From Myxococcales bacterium FL481 (GTDB taxonomy: Bacteria > Myxococcota_A > Polyangia > Nannocystales > Nannocystaceae): a stretch of DNA of 47,277 nt. The DNA is taken from NCBI GenBank assembly GCA_006508105.1, contig QKPP01000299.1:1-47277 (forward strand), in the 5' to 3' direction. Both the position numbers and the translations under genes were made by a program. Positions 8,008-16,815 of this stretch are shown here, piece by piece. Numbering within the stretch: position 1 is the first letter of the stretch; every line of letters begins with the position of its first letter. The notes under the pieces are model-generated. The model saw only the letters and a list, made by a program, of their open reading frames with translations. It was not told the origin of the DNA and searched no databases.

Positions 8008-10698
8008 CTAGTTCCCGCCACGGTCCAGCTGGGCCGCCAGCGCCGGGGCTGCGCCGGCGATCGCCCGATCCAATCCGGCAACCTCGGGTCCACCGGCCTG
8101 GGCGAGGTCCGGTCGACCGCCTCCTCGCCCACCGATGGCCGCAGTCAGGGCTTGCACGAGCTTGCCCGCGTGCACGCGCCCCGCGAGGTCTTTGGTGACC
8201 GCCACGAGCAGCTGCGCCTTGCCACCATGATCGCTGCCGAGAACGACCACTCCGGAGCCCAGCCGGTCACGCAGGGTGTCCGCCGCGTCGCGCAACGTCT
8301 TCGGATCGGCACCCGTGACCCGCTTGGCGAGCAAGCGCGTCCCGGCGACGTCGACGACCTCGTCTTGGGCCCCGCCTCCGCCGGTCGCCAGCTTGCGCTT
8401 GAGGTCCGCGATTTCACGCGCCCGCGTCTTGAGATCGCCAACGAGACGATCGATGCGCGAGACCAAGTCGTCGCTCGAACTGGCGTGCGCGGCGGCCATC
8501 GCCTCGTCGACGACGCGATGGAGCCGTTGCGCGTGGGCCAGCGCCGACAACCCGGTCACGGCTTCGACCCGACGGACCCCCGCCGCGATACCGCTTTCGG
8601 CGGTGATCACCATGGAGCCGATGTCGCCGGCTCGGACAACGTGGGTGCCGCCGCATAGCTCGACGGACTCCCGTCCGATCTGCACGACGCGAACCCGCTC
8701 GCCGTACTTTTCGCCGAACAAGCCGATCGCACCGGCTCGCTTGGCCGCGTCCAACCCCATTTCAGCCGTGGTCGTGCCCGCGTTGGCCAAGATCTCGGTG
8801 TTGACCAGCTCTTCCACTCGGCGGCGCTCGTCGCTGGTCAGTGGTCGACCGTGACTGAAATCGAAGCGCAAATACTCGGGCGCGACCAGGGAGCCCTTCT
8901 GCGTCACATGGGCCCCGAGCACCGCTCGCAGAGCACCATGCAACAGATGGGTTGCGCTGTGGTTGCGCCGGATGGCGTCGCGCCGCGCGGTGTCGACCTG
9001 AAGCTGACCGGCATCGCCGACGGCGAGGGCCCCTGACCGCAGCTGGCCGCGATGGACGTGTAGCCCGGCCAGTTTTTGAGTGTCGTGCACGTCAAAACGA
9101 GCCGAGGCGGAGGACAGCGTACCGGCATCGCCGACTTGCCCGCCGCTTTCGGCGTAAAACGGGGTCCTATCGAAGACCAGCTCGGCCTCGACCTCCGCCT
9201 CGAGACGATCGACGTGTGCACCGTCGACAACGATCGCGCGCACGGTGGCCTGAGCTTGCTCAGTGTCGTAACCGACGAACGACGCGGCATCGCCGATGCG
9301 CTCCGCAATCTCGAAGTAGACCGACTCGACCGCCACGTCTTGACTACGAAACCCTTCGTCACCGGCTTGGCGTCGCTGAATCTCGGCTTCGACCGCGGGC
9401 TCATCGAGGGAAAGCCCCTTCTCCCGAGCGATGACCGCGGTCAGATCGACGGGGAACCCGTACGTGTCGTACAGCTCCGCCGCGACCGCAGCCGGAAACA
9501 CGCTCGCATCATCAAGCCCGCCCAAGGCGACGGAAACGCGTCGCAAGCCGCGGCTCAACGTACGCCGAAACGCCTCTTCTTCGGACCGCACCACCTCGTC
9601 GATGGTCGCCGCCGCGGCCGATAGCTCGGGATAGGCGGCCACGAAGCCCTCGACCGTCGCCGCACACATGTGATGAAAAAACGGCTCGTCCAATCCGACG
9701 CGGGTGCCGTAGCGAATCGCCCGCCGCATGATGCGACGCAACACGTAAGAACGACCCGCGCGATCGGGGAAGACCCCGTCGGCGATCAGGAACGTTGTCG
9801 CGCGGGCGTGGTCGGCAATGACTTGGTAGGGCGCCTCGTTGTCGCCCTGTGGCCCGGAAACACCGGCCAGCTGCTTAGCGCGATCGACCAGCGGCCGCAG
9901 CAGGTCCGTTTCGTAGTTGGTCGGCACCCCGGCACAAACGCTGGCCAGGCGCTCTAGGCCCGCGCCGGTATCGATGCTGGGCCGGGGCAGGGCGACGAGG
10001 GTGCCGTCGGGCATCTTCTCGTACTGCATGAACACGAGGTTCCACAGCTCGAGGTACTTGTCGTCTTCGTGCGCTGGACCGAACGGGCCGTCGCGCAACG
10101 CATCGGGCGGAGCATCGCCCCCGTAGAATAGATGGATCTCCGAACACGGCCCGCACGGCCCGGTGTCGCCCATCTGCCAAAAATTCTCCTTGGCATCGCA
10201 CGCGTAGATCCGGTCTTTGGGGATCAGCTCGCACCAAAGGTCGTAGGCCTCTTGATCGTAGGGAGCGTGCTCGCCTTCCCCGCTGAATACGGAGACGCAC
10301 AGACGGCTGGCCGGAAGCCGAAGGCCCTCGGTCAGAAACTCCCAAGCCCAACGAATGGCGTCGGCCTTGAAGTAGTCGCCGAACGAGAAGTTGCCCAACA
10401 TCTCGAACAGCGTGTGGTGCCGGGGCGTGAACCCGACGTTTTCGAGATCGTTGTGCTTGCCGCCCGCCCGAAGGCAGCGCTGGGCGCTGGCGGCCCGCTG
10501 GTAGGGCCGTTGCTCGCGGCCGGTGAAGACGTCTTTGAACGGCACCATGCCCGCGTTGACAAACAGCAACGACGGGTCGTTTTGCGGAACGAGCGGCGAG
10601 CTACGAACAACCGTGTGCTCGCGCGCCGCGAAGAAGTCCAAAAACGTGCGGCGAATGGCGTGGGCGTCGAGACCGGCGGCCGAACGAGGGGCGCTCAT
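8008..10698 (-). CDS. alaS: Alanine-tRNA ligase
   Basis: AlaRS charges tRNA-Ala and hydrolyses Ser- and Gly-tRNA-Ala. At 896 residues it is full length (E. coli has 876). The class II catalytic core spans about 1-270, with HHTLFEMLGNFSFGDYF near residue 95 and GAGLERLASVCAGVPTNYETD near 250. The editing domain carries HSATH (580-584) and CGGTH (682-686), the zinc-site residues. The glycine-rich C-Ala domain closes the protein (GGRGGGRPDLAQAGG). The start ATG at 10698 begins MSAPRSAAGLDAHAIRRTFLDFF. It lies 28 bp after the outer-membrane-protein gene, so it may be read from that promoter. Confidence 0.97.
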   Translation of the reverse strand: MSAPRSAAGLDAHAIRRTFLDFFAAREHTVVRSSPLVPQNDPSLLFVNAGMVPFKDVFTGREQRPYQRAASAQRCLRAGGKHNDLENVGFTPRHHTLFEMLGNFSFGDYFKADAIRWAWEFLTEGLRLPASRLCVSVFSGEGEHAPYDQEAYDLWCELIPKDRIYACDAKENFWQMGDTGPCGPCSEIHLFYGGDAPPDALRDGPFGPAHEDDKYLELWNLVFMQYEKMPDGTLVALPRPSIDTGAGLERLASVCAGVPTNYETDLLRPLVDRAKQLAGVSGPQGDNEAPYQVIADHARATTFLIADGVFPDRAGRSYVLRRIMRRAIRYGTRVGLDEPFFHHMCAATVEGFVAAYPELSAAAATIDEVVRSEEEAFRRTLSRGLRRVSVALGGLDDASVFPAAVAAELYDTYGFPVDLTAVIAREKGLSLDEPAVEAEIQRRQAGDEGFRSQDVAVESVYFEIAERIGDAASFVGYDTEQAQATVRAIVVDGAHVDRLEAEVEAELVFDRTPFYAESGGQVGDAGTLSSASARFDVHDTQKLAGLHVHRGQLRSGALAVGDAGQLQVDTARRDAIRRNHSATHLLHGALRAVLGAHVTQKGSLVAPEYLRFDFSHGRPLTSDERRRVEELVNTEILANAGTTTAEMGLDAAKRAGAIGLFGEKYGERVRVVQIGRESVELCGGTHVVRAGDIGSMVITAESGIAAGVRRVEAVTGLSALAHAQRLHRVVDEAMAAAHASSSDDLVSRIDRLVGDLKTRAREIADLKRKLATGGGGAQDEVVDVAGTRLLAKRVTGADPKTLRDAADTLRDRLGSGVVVLGSDHGGKAQLLVAVTKDLAGRVHAGKLVQALTAAIGGRGGGRPDLAQAGGPEVAGLDRAIAGAAPALAAQLDRGGN

Positions 10699-10726
10699 CG
10701 GCCGCGAGGATAGACGAACTCGCCGC

Positions 10727-11641
10727 CTAGCGCCCGCCGAAGTAGTAGATCACGCCCAGTCCGATGAACATGCCGGCGTGGGTGCCGAACTCGATGCCGA
10801 AGCCGGGTCCGTTCGTCGTGCCGAGCGCCTCTCCGATACCGGTACCGGGGTTTTCGTCGACATTGCCTTGCTGATCGGCCTCGCGGCTGCCGGGGATGAT
10901 GCGCATCACCACCCCGAACTCCGGCAAGAACGCCACGTTCGGGCCGATGAACACCTGGGTCGCCACCGGGATCTCGACGTCAATCTCCAGCGGGCGATCG
11001 ATCGTGTTGTCCTCGTCGTCCTCGTCCTCCTCCCCCGAGAAGCGGTCGAAGCCGACGTACATCATCGTGCGCAGGCCCAGCCCGACGTCGACGTAGATCT
11101 GGTTGCGTCGATCCCCCTGCACCGGCCAAAAGAACGCGTCGAGGCCGGCCCCCGCCAGTCCGACCGTGCGCCGCTCGTTGAACTCGCCGTCGTCCCCGGT
11201 TTCACCGTGAGTGAACAACGCCAGCCCGCCGACCGCACCGAGGCTCAGTCGACGTGCGAGGTAGAAACGCGCGGTCAATCCGTTGAGTCCCGACACGGTG
11301 CGCAACGCCCCGATGCCGAGACGGTGGCGCATCGGGGCGACGCCGGCGGCCCCGTCGGCTTGCATCCGTCCCCATTGTCGTCGCGAAGGGGGCGATGCGA
11401 CCGAGTCGCTCGCGTCCGCGATCTCGGGACCCGGCTCGTCGCCGGATGCCGATCCTCGTGCCCGCCGGCGGCCTGGCCCCGCTTCGTCGGCGTCAGACGG
11501 GTCGATGGTCTCCGGCGCGGCGGGCCTGGAGGGACTCGTCGTCGACGGCATCGGCTCCGCTGCGAACGCCACCGAACCGGACAGCCAACAACCCATCACG
11601 ACAACGGCTCCCCACCCCCCCGCGAAGCGAAAACGAATCAT
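10727..11641 (-). CDS. Predicted outer-membrane beta-barrel protein, unknown
   Basis: Starting at the ATG at 11641, preceded by GGGGAGC, the 304-residue protein has a Sec signal peptide (MIRFRFAGGWGAVVVMGCWL to VAFAAEP). A disordered Pro/Ser/Asp-rich region runs to about residue 95. The remainder has amphipathic beta-strands rich in Gly and aromatics (LSLGAVGGLALF, QIYVDVGLGLRTMMYVGF) and ends in an aromatic strand, IGLGVIYYFGGR, as outer-membrane barrels often do. An acidic loop (GEEDEDDEDNTIDR) interrupts it. No substrate can be proposed. It is the first gene of a minus-strand run with alaS and the acidic protein. Confidence 0.7.
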   Translation of the reverse strand: MIRFRFAGGWGAVVVMGCWLSGSVAFAAEPMPSTTSPSRPAAPETIDPSDADEAGPGRRRARGSASGDEPGPEIADASDSVASPPSRRQWGRMQADGAAGVAPMRHRLGIGALRTVSGLNGLTARFYLARRLSLGAVGGLALFTHGETGDDGEFNERRTVGLAGAGLDAFFWPVQGDRRNQIYVDVGLGLRTMMYVGFDRFSGEEDEDDEDNTIDRPLEIDVEIPVATQVFIGPNVAFLPEFGVVMRIIPGSREADQQGNVDENPGTGIGEALGTTNGPGFGIEFGTHAGMFIGLGVIYYFGGR

Positions 11642-11802
11642 CGCGCATAGGCTCCCCGTCCGTATGCGGCTCGCGGGGCCTGGCTGCGTCCGCCCCCGTC
11701 CCGCGACGACGCCGGCCGACCGCCGACCGCCGCGCGAGCCACCGCCTCGAGGCCCGACGCCAGCGACCCTCGGCGCGCCAACCCTCGTCCAGCACACCGC
11801 CC

Positions 11803-11819
11803 TGTCAACGAGGTTGACA
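11803..11819. promoter_or_regulatory. Inverted repeat containing TTGACA on both strands
   Basis: TGTCAAC-GAG-GTTGACA is a perfect 7-bp inverted repeat with a 3-bp spacer, so each strand carries a consensus -35 hexamer. No good -10 box follows at 16-18 bp on either strand, so it may be an operator rather than a promoter. It lies about 160 bp upstream of the outer-membrane-protein gene start. Confidence 0.3.
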
Positions 11820-12090
11820 AGCAGTCGCAACGCGGCGGCGAGTCGTCGTGAAAGCCCGGGGTCTCGCGGTGAGCCGACACGCTGACCGGCCTGTCGCGCC
11901 CCTGGCAGCGCTACAAAGTGATCCATGGTGCAACCCATATAGACTCGCCGCCTCGAACGCCAAGCGGTGGGGTGTTGGTGGCCCATTGCCGCACGGGGTG
12001 ATCCTTGTCGCGGGTATGAACACCTTCGTCGTCGCTGTCCGACGGTCTACTCGCGCCTCGTACCGGACCCGCCGCGAGCGAGGCGCGACA

Positions 12091-12118
12091 TTGCGACAAC
12101 AGTGAGATGGGATACCAT
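12091..12118 (+). promoter_or_regulatory. Possible promoter of the triad operon
   Basis: TTGCGA (12091-12096), a 16-bp spacer and TACCAT (12113-12118) give a moderate sigma-70-like match about 50 bp before the first gene of the set. The match is weak enough to occur by chance. Confidence 0.3.
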
Positions 12119-12171
12119 CAGCTGGATTCGTTGTGATTCACGGGTGTCCCACGGTTGGAAAGCGTTGCCGC

Positions 12172-14025
12172 ATGATCTTTGCTCACGGCGATTTCACAAG
12201 ACTGCTCGTTATGGACCACTTTCGAGGACTGGCCCGCACCGGCGCAGGTGCAGCCTTAGTGGCCTCTCTTGGCATCACCGGGTGCCGCCAGGTCGACGGT
12301 ATCGATCCGGCCGATCCAGGGCGTGGACCGGGACAAATGGTCGGCAACGGCGACCGAGTGTCGGCCGGCGACTTCGCGGGAGGCGCTGATGCACGGCCCG
12401 CGCCCGCGGATACCGAACCTCCCGCCCCCGGCGAACCCACCGACTGTGACGCGGCTTGTCGCGCGTACTGTGACGCACTGCCCCTCGAAAACCCGGTCAA
12501 TCGGGGCATGTGCTCGCAGCTGTGGGGCGTTGGCCTGCAAACCCGCCCCATCGACCACTCGGAAGCCTGCCGGCGACTATTCGTCGACTTCGTCGGTCGC
12601 TACCCCACCGCGACCGAGGTCAACGATGTATGCCTCGCCCAAGGCTTTGGCAGTACCGTCCATCACCTGCAAGCGCAGCCGGACTACCTGCTGGTCAATC
12701 AACGGCGATGGGCCGACAAGCTGCTTTACAACAATCGCACCGTCAACGTCGAACGCATCTACGACATGGACAACCTCGTGGGAAAAACCTACGACGGGCG
12801 CGTCTCGTGGGACCAGTTCGCCGCGGTCACCAGTGCCCACCCCGCGTTCGTGCGCCGGCTCGACGGCGCCGCGGATCGGGCAAGCGCGTTGTTCCAGCTG
12901 TTTCTTGGTCGTCCCCCGTACCACAACGAGCGCAGCGATATGGCCCGCTTGTACACGCTGTGGCAAAACGGGTACTGGGAGCATCCCTACCTCGGGCTGG
13001 TGCCCGACCCCTACATCGAGTACGCCTGCGTCGACAACGAAGGCCAAGCCGACCCGGCCGCGGTGGGCCAGTGCACCAGCGTGCTGTGGGGGCACCAAGA
13101 GTTGGTGTTGGCCCCCGACGGGCGGCGCGAAGACACGGGCGAGCAAGCGGGCATGATGTGGAGCGGCAAGCTCACCGCGGCCGAATGGGAACGGCTTCAA
13201 GCCCCGGGGCGGGTCGTGACGCGCCTCGGCGAGTTTTGGGAGTGGACCGTTGACGAAGCGCTGCGGCAACTCCTCGGCTACGACCTCGGCCGCATGGTCC
13301 CACAAGTGCGTCAGGAACTCGTCGAGTACCTCGTCCGATACAACGGGGACATTCGCGCGCTGCACTTCGCCATCGCGACCTCCGCCGCCTACTTGCAGTC
13401 GAGCCGCGGTGACTCCCCCACCGACCATCGCTGGACCTTCGGGCCGCTCAAGCAAATGCCCGCCGAACCGTGGATCGATTCGGTGACGTCTGTGACCGGC
13501 GTGTCCCTCGGAGCGTGCGACCATCGGATCTCGCACCCGGAAGACTATTTGGACGAGGAAGTCGCCAACGGCTGGACCTTCGCCTTGGTCAATCATTCGC
13601 GGTGGGAGACCAACCCGGACAAAGAGCTCCGAACTGCGTACCGCAGCTTGGCCCAGACCTTGGGCGGGTGCCCGACAAACGAAGTGGGCGGGCGCTTCAC
13701 CACGGTGAGTATCCTCAACACCGCGGTGCAAGAGGCTTTCGTCGCCGAAATCTGCGACCCATCGCAGCAAAACAGCCAAGACCCCGCGGCCCAGGGCCTG
13801 CTCCCGGCGGGCGTGTCTCCATCCGCAGCGCTCGACGAGGCCGTCGGGGTCGAGATCGTGCGGCATCAAACTCGGCGTTTCTTCGGACGGGAAGCGACGC
13901 CCGAGGAAATCGACGCGGCCCGGGTGGCGGCCGCTGAGTGCTCGCCCGCCCCCTGTGACGCCACCGCGTTCGCACGACCGCTTTGCTTCGCCCTCGCCTC
14001 GAGCTCTGAGATGCTCTTTTACTAG
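12172..14025 (+). CDS. Lipoprotein with DUF1549/DUF1553-like features
   Basis: From the ATG at 12172 (GGAAAG nine bases upstream) the product has 617 residues; the ATG at 12211 is an equally possible start. The signal ends in GITGC, a good lipobox, followed by a Pro/Ala linker and a small Cys-rich part (CDAACRAYCDALP). Three segments resemble the repeated LGRPPT-E motif of planctomycete DUF1549/DUF1553 proteins: FVDFVGRYPTATEV, LFQLFLGRPPYHNERSD and RRFFGREATPEEID. The family has no proven biochemical function but is usually encoded with DUF1501 and cytochrome proteins, as here. It is 8 bp before the DUF1501 gene, so they share a transcript. The domain call is by resemblance only. Confidence 0.65.
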   Translation: MIFAHGDFTRLLVMDHFRGLARTGAGAALVASLGITGCRQVDGIDPADPGRGPGQMVGNGDRVSAGDFAGGADARPAPADTEPPAPGEPTDCDAACRAYCDALPLENPVNRGMCSQLWGVGLQTRPIDHSEACRRLFVDFVGRYPTATEVNDVCLAQGFGSTVHHLQAQPDYLLVNQRRWADKLLYNNRTVNVERIYDMDNLVGKTYDGRVSWDQFAAVTSAHPAFVRRLDGAADRASALFQLFLGRPPYHNERSDMARLYTLWQNGYWEHPYLGLVPDPYIEYACVDNEGQADPAAVGQCTSVLWGHQELVLAPDGRREDTGEQAGMMWSGKLTAAEWERLQAPGRVVTRLGEFWEWTVDEALRQLLGYDLGRMVPQVRQELVEYLVRYNGDIRALHFAIATSAAYLQSSRGDSPTDHRWTFGPLKQMPAEPWIDSVTSVTGVSLGACDHRISHPEDYLDEEVANGWTFALVNHSRWETNPDKELRTAYRSLAQTLGGCPTNEVGGRFTTVSILNTAVQEAFVAEICDPSQQNSQDPAAQGLLPAGVSPSAALDEAVGVEIVRHQTRRFFGREATPEEIDAARVAAAECSPAPCDATAFARPLCFALASSSEMLFY

Positions 14026-14033
14026 GAGTCACC

Positions 14034-15407
14034 GTGACGAAGAAATCTCATCTGAGTCGACGCTCGACCCTCAAGCTTCTCGGAGCCGGGGCGGCCGGCC
14101 TGGGACTCGGCGCGCCCTATGTGTTTGTTCCCAACCCGGCGCTGGCCCAGACCATCGCCCGGGCGAGCGCGAAGCACTTGCTGTACATCCGGCTGTCGGG
14201 TGGCTTTCGCTTCCCGCCGGCGTTCAACGCCAACGTCGACGCTCAGTTCAATCCGTTCGGCACCTCGAGCCAGCCGAACGCGTCGTGGGGCGTGGGACGC
14301 CTGCTCGACGAGAGCGAGTGGCTTACCGACGAGCTGGCCGAGTTGGGGCTTCGTCGCGCGTCGGACTACGCCGACCAGATGGCTGTCATTCCCTGCGTCG
14401 ACCACGAACCGCTCTCGGGGAGCGCCGACGGCAACCACCAGACCGGTCTTGAGCGGTTCCTTACCGGCTACGTCAACGGCGACTTGGGCCTGTTCACCAT
14501 GATCAACTACGGCCTGCGCGAGCAGATGACCGCCGCCGCGTCCGCCGGCGAGATCATGCTTCCGGCCATTGTGCTGGGCGACGCGGGCATCGGCCGGGGC
14601 TCAGGGGAGTACGCCGCGCATCGCCCCCCCGTACTTCGCGGTGGTGATCTCGACCGTTTCGGCTTCGATACCGACGCGCTGTTGCCCCCGTGGGCACGCA
14701 CGATGACCCAGGCGTACACCACTCGATTCCGCGACGAGCAAAACCCGGGGCACTTCGGGGCCGTCGAAGCCTACGTGCAAGCCCGCGCCTCGACGAAGGC
14801 GTACAGCGAGATTTTTTCTAGCGACGCGCTCAAGGTCAACAACGGTTCCAACCAGCCATTTGACGGCATCTCCAATCGCGAACTCGAAGCGATTTTTGGC
14901 GACGGGTCGGGCTACGACATCCGCGTCGCGTTGAGGCTCTTTCACTACGGGTGCCCAGCGATCTACTTGGACCAGGGCGGGTACGACTACCACTCCAACG
15001 AGGACGAGATGTTGCCCGAGCGCATCGGGGGGCTCAACCGCCTCATCAGCGGGCTTCACCTCGTCCTCAAGCGCATGGAACACCCAGCGGGCGGCTCGTT
15101 TTGGGATCACGTCATCGTCGCGTTGGGCAGCGAGTTCTCGCGTACCGCCCGGGGGGGCCGGTTCAACTCTGCCGGTGGCAGCGACCACGCTGGCGACCTC
15201 GCCACGCGCTGGATGTCGATGCCGTTTTTTGGCGGCCCCATCACCGCGGCTGGACGGCAAATCGGTTCCACGCGTCCAAGTGACCTCCAAGCCGAGGGGC
15301 CCGTCTTCTCGTACCGCGCGACCATGAAGACCCTGTTCGACGCGCTCGGCGTGGATCACCGCGACTTTTTCCCCGCGGACCAGCCGTTCGACGACCTGTT
15401 TGCGTAG
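14034..15407 (+). CDS. DUF1501-family protein with Tat signal
   Basis: The GTG start at 14034 follows AGGAG, which overlaps the previous stop codon. The N-terminus has a twin-arginine signal (SRRSTLKLLGAGAAGLGLG, cleavage near ALAQ), so the protein is exported folded, probably with cofactor or metal. DUF1501 belongs to the alkaline phosphatase/sulfatase-like fold. Family-like stretches are HHVIVALGSEFSRTAR-type sequence near 360 (here DHVIVALGSEFSRTARGG) and GGSDHAGDLATRWMSMPFFGG, plus the C-terminal FDALGVDHRDFFP. Its activity is unknown. It is second in the three-gene set, 6 bp before the haem lipoprotein gene. Confidence 0.8.
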   Translation: MTKKSHLSRRSTLKLLGAGAAGLGLGAPYVFVPNPALAQTIARASAKHLLYIRLSGGFRFPPAFNANVDAQFNPFGTSSQPNASWGVGRLLDESEWLTDELAELGLRRASDYADQMAVIPCVDHEPLSGSADGNHQTGLERFLTGYVNGDLGLFTMINYGLREQMTAAASAGEIMLPAIVLGDAGIGRGSGEYAAHRPPVLRGGDLDRFGFDTDALLPPWARTMTQAYTTRFRDEQNPGHFGAVEAYVQARASTKAYSEIFSSDALKVNNGSNQPFDGISNRELEAIFGDGSGYDIRVALRLFHYGCPAIYLDQGGYDYHSNEDEMLPERIGGLNRLISGLHLVLKRMEHPAGGSFWDHVIVALGSEFSRTARGGRFNSAGGSDHAGDLATRWMSMPFFGGPITAAGRQIGSTRPSDLQAEGPVFSYRATMKTLFDALGVDHRDFFPADQPFDDLFA

Positions 15408-15413
15408 TCCGCC

Positions 15414-16769
15414 ATGTCGACATCCGCTGTCCGATCCAAAGCATGCTACCTCGCGTTGGGCTTGGTCGGTGTCGCCTGCCGCGGCGGCGCCAACTATCCG
15501 TCCGGCGAGCTCGAGTTCGACCCCACTCGTCCGGGGGCGGACGAACCGCGGGAGGTGGCCCCCTACGACGGTGACGACGAGATCGTACTGGAGGCCCAGG
15601 CACACTTTCGCACCGGGCTGGAGTTCCACACCGAGGTGATCTGGCGCACCTGCACCCCGTTCGACGGCGTGTGTCACAACAGCAAAGAGTACCCGGACCT
15701 GCGTACGCCCGCGAGCTTCGCGGCGACCTTTGGTGCGCCCTGCAACGTCCAGCCCGGCGACTTCACCTCGGTCTACGACGGCTGCGAGCGCCCCGGAGAC
15801 CGGGTGCATTTCGACGGAGGCGGCCTTGAGTCGGCCGACATCGAGATCGCGTACGTCGAGTACCGGCCCGGCGAAAGTGGCGGCGACACGGCCCCCGCCG
15901 ACGGCCCCGGGCTGCACATCCATCTCGCCCACCCGGTCGCCACGGACCGAGACGAGTTTTGGGGCTCGGCCAACTTCGTGCGCCGGTTTGTGGCCGACGG
16001 CGATGTGCACGACACTGTGTTCGAGTCGTTTCGCTCCACGTGGCGAATCGTCGACGACGGGCGACACGTCGTCGCAGAAGTGGCGGAGTACCAAGTCGAT
16101 CGCGTCCAAGCGCTGTTGGAAGTGGGCATCGTCGAAGGCGACGCCAACCGAAACGGGGTCTTCGGCGCCCGGGAAACGGACCCGGTCAGCTTGCTTGAGC
16201 CTGGCGCGCCAGAGCACAGCTACCTTATCGCCCGGATGCGCGGTGAACTCGATGGCCACGATGTGCCCGGCTCACGCATGCCGTTGGCCAATCAGCCCTT
16301 CACGGTCCCCGAGATGCTGGCGTTCTTCTGCCTGGTGGAAGGCTTTGAGGGCCTGTCGAGCGCGGCGTTGGCCGACCCTATCGACTACCGCAACTGCTCG
16401 TACGCCGACGATCCCGAGTCGCTCAACCTGCTCGGCGATGGCGTGACCTGGGAGAAGCGGATCCGCAAGATCTTCGAGTTCAACTGCGGCGGCTGCCACA
16501 GCGGTGCGCAGCCACAAGCCGGCCTCGATCTGGTCAGCGAGGGGGTCTACGAACGACTGTTTGTCGCCTCCCAGCAGTCCCCCGAACTCCAACTCATCGA
16601 GCCCGGCGACGCGGAAGCCAGCTATCTTTATCTCAAGCTCATCAACGATCCCGCGATCACGGGCAACCCCATGCCGTTCAATCCGCTGACGGGCGACGGG
16701 AGGCTGACCGAAGGCGAGCTCGGTGACGTGCTGACGTGGATCGAAAACGGGGCGATCGAAGACGAGTAG
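15414..16769 (+). CDS. Haem-binding lipoprotein, planctomycete-type cytochrome repeat
   Basis: The 451-residue protein has a lipoprotein signal (GVAC, Cys22). A canonical c-type haem motif, CGGCH, is at residues 358-362, followed by the family pattern GLDL, SYLYLKL, GNPMPFNPLTGDGRLTEGEL and DVLTWIENGA. The first half holds an older-looking copy: CTPFDGVCH at 80-88 (CX6CH instead of CXXCH), then SYLIARM, PGSRMPLANQ and PEMLAFF. It is therefore a tandem of two cytochrome-like units, one with an intact haem site. It probably passes electrons to or from the DUF1501 or lipoprotein partners on the outer surface; that is inference from the operon. Confidence 0.75.
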   Translation: MSTSAVRSKACYLALGLVGVACRGGANYPSGELEFDPTRPGADEPREVAPYDGDDEIVLEAQAHFRTGLEFHTEVIWRTCTPFDGVCHNSKEYPDLRTPASFAATFGAPCNVQPGDFTSVYDGCERPGDRVHFDGGGLESADIEIAYVEYRPGESGGDTAPADGPGLHIHLAHPVATDRDEFWGSANFVRRFVADGDVHDTVFESFRSTWRIVDDGRHVVAEVAEYQVDRVQALLEVGIVEGDANRNGVFGARETDPVSLLEPGAPEHSYLIARMRGELDGHDVPGSRMPLANQPFTVPEMLAFFCLVEGFEGLSSAALADPIDYRNCSYADDPESLNLLGDGVTWEKRIRKIFEFNCGGCHSGAQPQAGLDLVSEGVYERLFVASQQSPELQLIEPGDAEASYLYLKLINDPAITGNPMPFNPLTGDGRLTEGELGDVLTWIENGAIEDE

Positions 16770-16797
16770 TGGCGCGGGGGCCAAAGAGCCTTATCTA

Positions 16798-16815
16798 AGT
16801 GCGGTATGCCGCACT
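16798..16815 (+). terminator. Hairpin after the triad operon
   Basis: AGTGCGG-TATG-CCGCACT is a perfect 7-bp stem with a 4-nt loop, 28 bp after the stop of the haem lipoprotein gene. There is no U-tract, so it is at best a weak or Rho-assisted terminator. The ATG of the next open frame falls in the loop. Confidence 0.35.

Larger units (their letters stand above)
11642..12171. other. 530-bp divergent intergenic region
   Basis: This non-coding stretch lies between the outer-membrane-protein gene (minus) and the triad (plus). It holds an inverted repeat at 11803-11819 and a possible plus-strand promoter at 12091-12118. No RNA gene or convincing small gene was recognised. Confidence 0.5.

Noticed and set aside
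11803..11819. TTGACA in the inverted repeat considered as a full promoter
   Set aside because: No acceptable -10 box lies at 16-18 bp on either strand, so only the inverted repeat is reported.
12577..13869. 430-codon minus-strand frame inside the triad lipoprotein gene
   Set aside because: The plus-strand gene has a lipobox and family-like motifs and fits the operon; the antisense translation shows no recognisable feature.
14601..16259. 552-codon minus-strand frame across the DUF1501 and haem lipoprotein genes
   Set aside because: It spans two well-supported plus-strand genes and their junction, so it is a shadow frame caused by high GC.
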